Source: Apostichopus californicus (taxonomy: Eukaryota > Echinodermata > Holothuroidea > Aspidochirotida > Stichopodidae). From it: a DNA stretch of 49,922 nucleotides. Below, piece after piece: positions 1-49,922 of this stretch. The notes beneath the pieces were generated by a model that had not been told where the DNA came from, made no database searches, and was given only the letters and a program-made list of their open reading frames with translations. Made by a program: the position numbers and the translations under genes. How positions within the stretch are numbered: the first letter of the stretch is position 1; each line of letters starts with the position of its first letter. Location: positions 21,788 to 71,709 of the forward strand of contig JAIPMN010005528.1 of the NCBI GenBank assembly GCA_020650975.1. Reading direction: 5' to 3'.

Positions 1-578
1 TTTGACATAAAGGGTAATTCATAGGTCAATAAGAGGGTAATGTTAGACATAAAGGGTAATACATAGGTCAATAAGAGGGTAATGTTAGACATAAAGGGTA
101 ATACATAGGGTGATAAGAGGGTAATGTTAGACATAAAGGGTAATTCATAGGTCAATAAGAGGGTAATGTTAGACATAAAGGGTAATACATAGGATGATAA
201 GAGGGTAATGTTAGACATAAAGGTTAATACATAGGTCAATAAGAGGGTAATGTTAGACATAAAGGGTAATACATAGGTCAATAAGAGGGTATTGTTAGAC
301 ATAAAGGATAATACATAGGATGATAAGAGGGTAATGTTAGACATAAAGGGTAATACATAGGATGATAAGAGGGTAATGTTAGACATAAAGGGTAATTCAT
401 AGGTCAATAAGAGGGTAATGTTAGACATAAAGGGTAATACATAGGATGATAAGAGGGTAATGTTAGACATAAAGGGTAATACATAGGTCAATAAGAGGGT
501 AATGTTAGACATAAAGAATAATACATAGGATGATAAGAGGGTAATTTCAGACATAAAGGGTAATACATAGGTCATGGT
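1..578. repeat. Minisatellite, 42-base unit, about 14 copies
   Basis: Imperfect head-to-tail units of 42 bases (core gacataaagggtaatacat, then aggtcaataagagggtaatg). Two unit types alternate, one with ggtcaat and one with ggatgat. The array runs off the window edge and lies in the intron after the last visible dynein exon. Bases 580-1264 below that exon hold nothing I recognise. Confidence 0.95.
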
Positions 579-1264
579 TAATAGGGATATATGCAACATT
601 TATTTCTAAACTTGTAGTAATTAGCTAACAAATGAACAAATATGCATGTTTACATGTCAGCTGTCAACTAGGATTTAGAGTTAATCATTTTTCCAAACAC
701 CAAGGCACACAAACTCCATAAAGGTGCTTAGTTGTATTGGCAAAAGAGAGAGAGTAACGTGCATTTATCCATACATGGCCTACAAATAACAACTTTAATT
801 CATGTAACAAAAACAGTTTGAACATCAATATAGAAAAGGCATTTTACATCAGCATCTAAAACGGCAGGCATTACATGACAAAATGTCCTTTAACTTTATA
901 ACAAACAAAGTGAACATCAACAAAACTAAAGTAGCAACAAGATTGTTGCACACAAATGCAAGAGTTAGTAATAATTCAATTCATGTTGAGGTCGGGTCAA
1001 GTCGTTATCGATCATCCTCCTGGCTGACAAGTCATGGACTCGTGTCACTGTCTCTGAGGGCACTGTATTATCTCTCAGGGCAGAGGGGGTAACAAGTTGG
1101 TAAATTCCTTCTAGTGACTTCACTTTTGAATTTGGGGACATGCGTCATGACTAATTACAAACATTGAAGAATGCTGTGAGACACGGTAATGTTTGTATCT
1201 GGAATATTCCCACAAATTTTTAATTTTATGTATTGAGATTAAATATCAGAGATGTCCAGCTCAC

Positions 1265-48870
<47,606 letters not shown>

Positions 48871-48984
48871 CTACAAAGAAATAAATAAACTTACTGACCG
48901 TTTCAGTTTGGCAACGATATGTGACATACTTGCACATGACATAGAAGAAAGAAATATATTCCTTGTCAAAAAGGGAGAAAGAAA

Positions 48985-49922
48985 ACATACTGACAGATTT
49001 CAACACGTCTGTGAAGAATATATGAACCATACAACACATACTGACATACTTCAACATGTCTGTGAAGAATACATGAACGAATATAACACACACTGACAGA
49101 CTTCAACACGTCTGTGAAGACTAAGTGAACGAATATAACACATACTGAGTCTTCAACATGTCTGTGAAGAATACATGAACGAATATAACACATACTGACA
49201 GATTTAAACATGTCTTTGAAGAATACATGAACGAATACAACACATACTGACAGACTTTAAAATGTCTTTGAAGAATACATGAACGAATATAACACATACT
49301 GACAGATTTAAACATATCTGTGAAGAATACATGAACGATACAACACATACTGACAGACTTCAACATGTCTGTGAAGAATACATAAACAAATATAACACAC
49401 ACTAACAGATTCAACATGTCTGTGAAGAATACATGAACGAATATAACATATAATGACAGACTTAAACAAGTCTTTGAATGAATAAGACACATACTGACAG
49501 ACTTCAACATGTCTTTGAAGAATACATGAACGAATACAACACATACTGACAGCTTTCAACATGTCTGTGAAGAATACATGAACGAATACAACACATACTG
49601 ACAGATTTCAACATGTCTTTGAAGAATACATGAACAAATATAACACATACTGACAGACTTCAACATATCTGTGAAGAATACATGAACGAATACAACACAT
49701 ACTGACAGATTTCAACATGTCTGTGAAGAATACATGAACGAACACAACACATACTGACAGATTTCAACATGTCTGTGAAGAATACATGAACGAATACAAC
49801 ACATACTGACAGATTTCAACATGTCTGTGAAGAATACATGAACGAATACAACACATACTGACAGATTTCAACATGTCTTTGAAGAATACATGAACAAATA
49901 TAACACATACTGACAGACTTCA
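48985..49922. repeat. Minisatellite, 52-base unit, at least 18 copies
   Basis: Units acatactgacagatttcaac + atgtctgtgaagaatacatg + aacgaatacaac repeat to the window edge with little divergence at the far end. The unit is not a multiple of 3, and the open frames across it are artefacts. It lies in the intron upstream of the first visible dynein exon. Confidence 0.97.

Noticed and set aside
883-1092. 69-codon plus-strand frame below the last dynein exon
   Set aside because: No recognisable domain, no splice or promoter context; expected by chance.
1239-1264. Possible truncated protein end, with an in-frame stop soon after KFIG
   Set aside because: A GTGAGC donor precedes it in the right phase and the family continues for about 650 residues; the stop is intronic.

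Overview
The window is a stretch of intron-rich, AT-rich animal genomic DNA, and I see one gene in it: the middle of a very large axonemal dynein heavy chain gene on the minus strand. I could place 56 consecutive coding exons (48870 down to 1265). Together they give 10,418 coding bases, about 3,472 residues, and reading frame and intron phase agree at every one of the 55 junctions. The protein matches the DNAH5 branch of outer-arm dynein heavy chains (sea urchin alpha, Chlamydomonas gamma). About 500 N-terminal residues lie beyond the high-coordinate end and about 650 C-terminal residues (AAA6 and the C-terminal domain) lie beyond the low-coordinate end. No start codon, promoter, stop codon or polyadenylation site of the gene is inside the window.

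Layout in the direction of transcription (high to low coordinates): exons 1-12 (48870-37574) encode the N-terminal tail, with an acidic and serine/lysine-rich low-complexity insertion in exons 5-8. Exons 12-21 (to 30680) encode the linker region. Exons 22-25 encode AAA1 (Walker A GPAGTGKT, Walker B CFDEFNR), 26-29 AAA2 (GPSGAGKT), 30-36 AAA3 ([17 protein letters not shown]) and 37-41 AAA4 (GVGGSGKQ). Exons 42-48 encode the stalk coiled coil with the microtubule-binding domain at its tip, and 49-56 encode AAA5 and the start of AAA6. Exon 34 is a 51-base phase 1-1 exon that adds 17 residues to AAA3 and looks like an optional cassette.

The introns (mean about 680 bases) carry most of the rest: two hAT-type miniature elements with perfect 8-base target duplications, a pair of 163-base elements with 6-base duplications, a 443-base element with a 7-base duplication, a Kolobok-like element, a tRNA-derived SINE, a probable solo LTR, a 228-base retroposed insert with a 14-base duplication, several minisatellites (units of 42, 52, 70 and about 82 bases) and simple repeats. 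Two introns carry decayed duplicates of the donor-side part of a neighbouring exon (exons 30 and 48). Introns not mentioned individually held nothing I could recognise.

The organism is probably a non-vertebrate deuterostome, most likely an echinoderm. This rests on the close DNAH5 match, the intron density, and the style of the tRNA-derived SINE and hAT elements, so it is an inference. I found no bacterial-type system, CRISPR array, rRNA gene or functional tRNA gene, and nothing that looks like an undescribed multi-gene system. The points most worth checking are the cassette exon, the exon relics and the 163-base element family.
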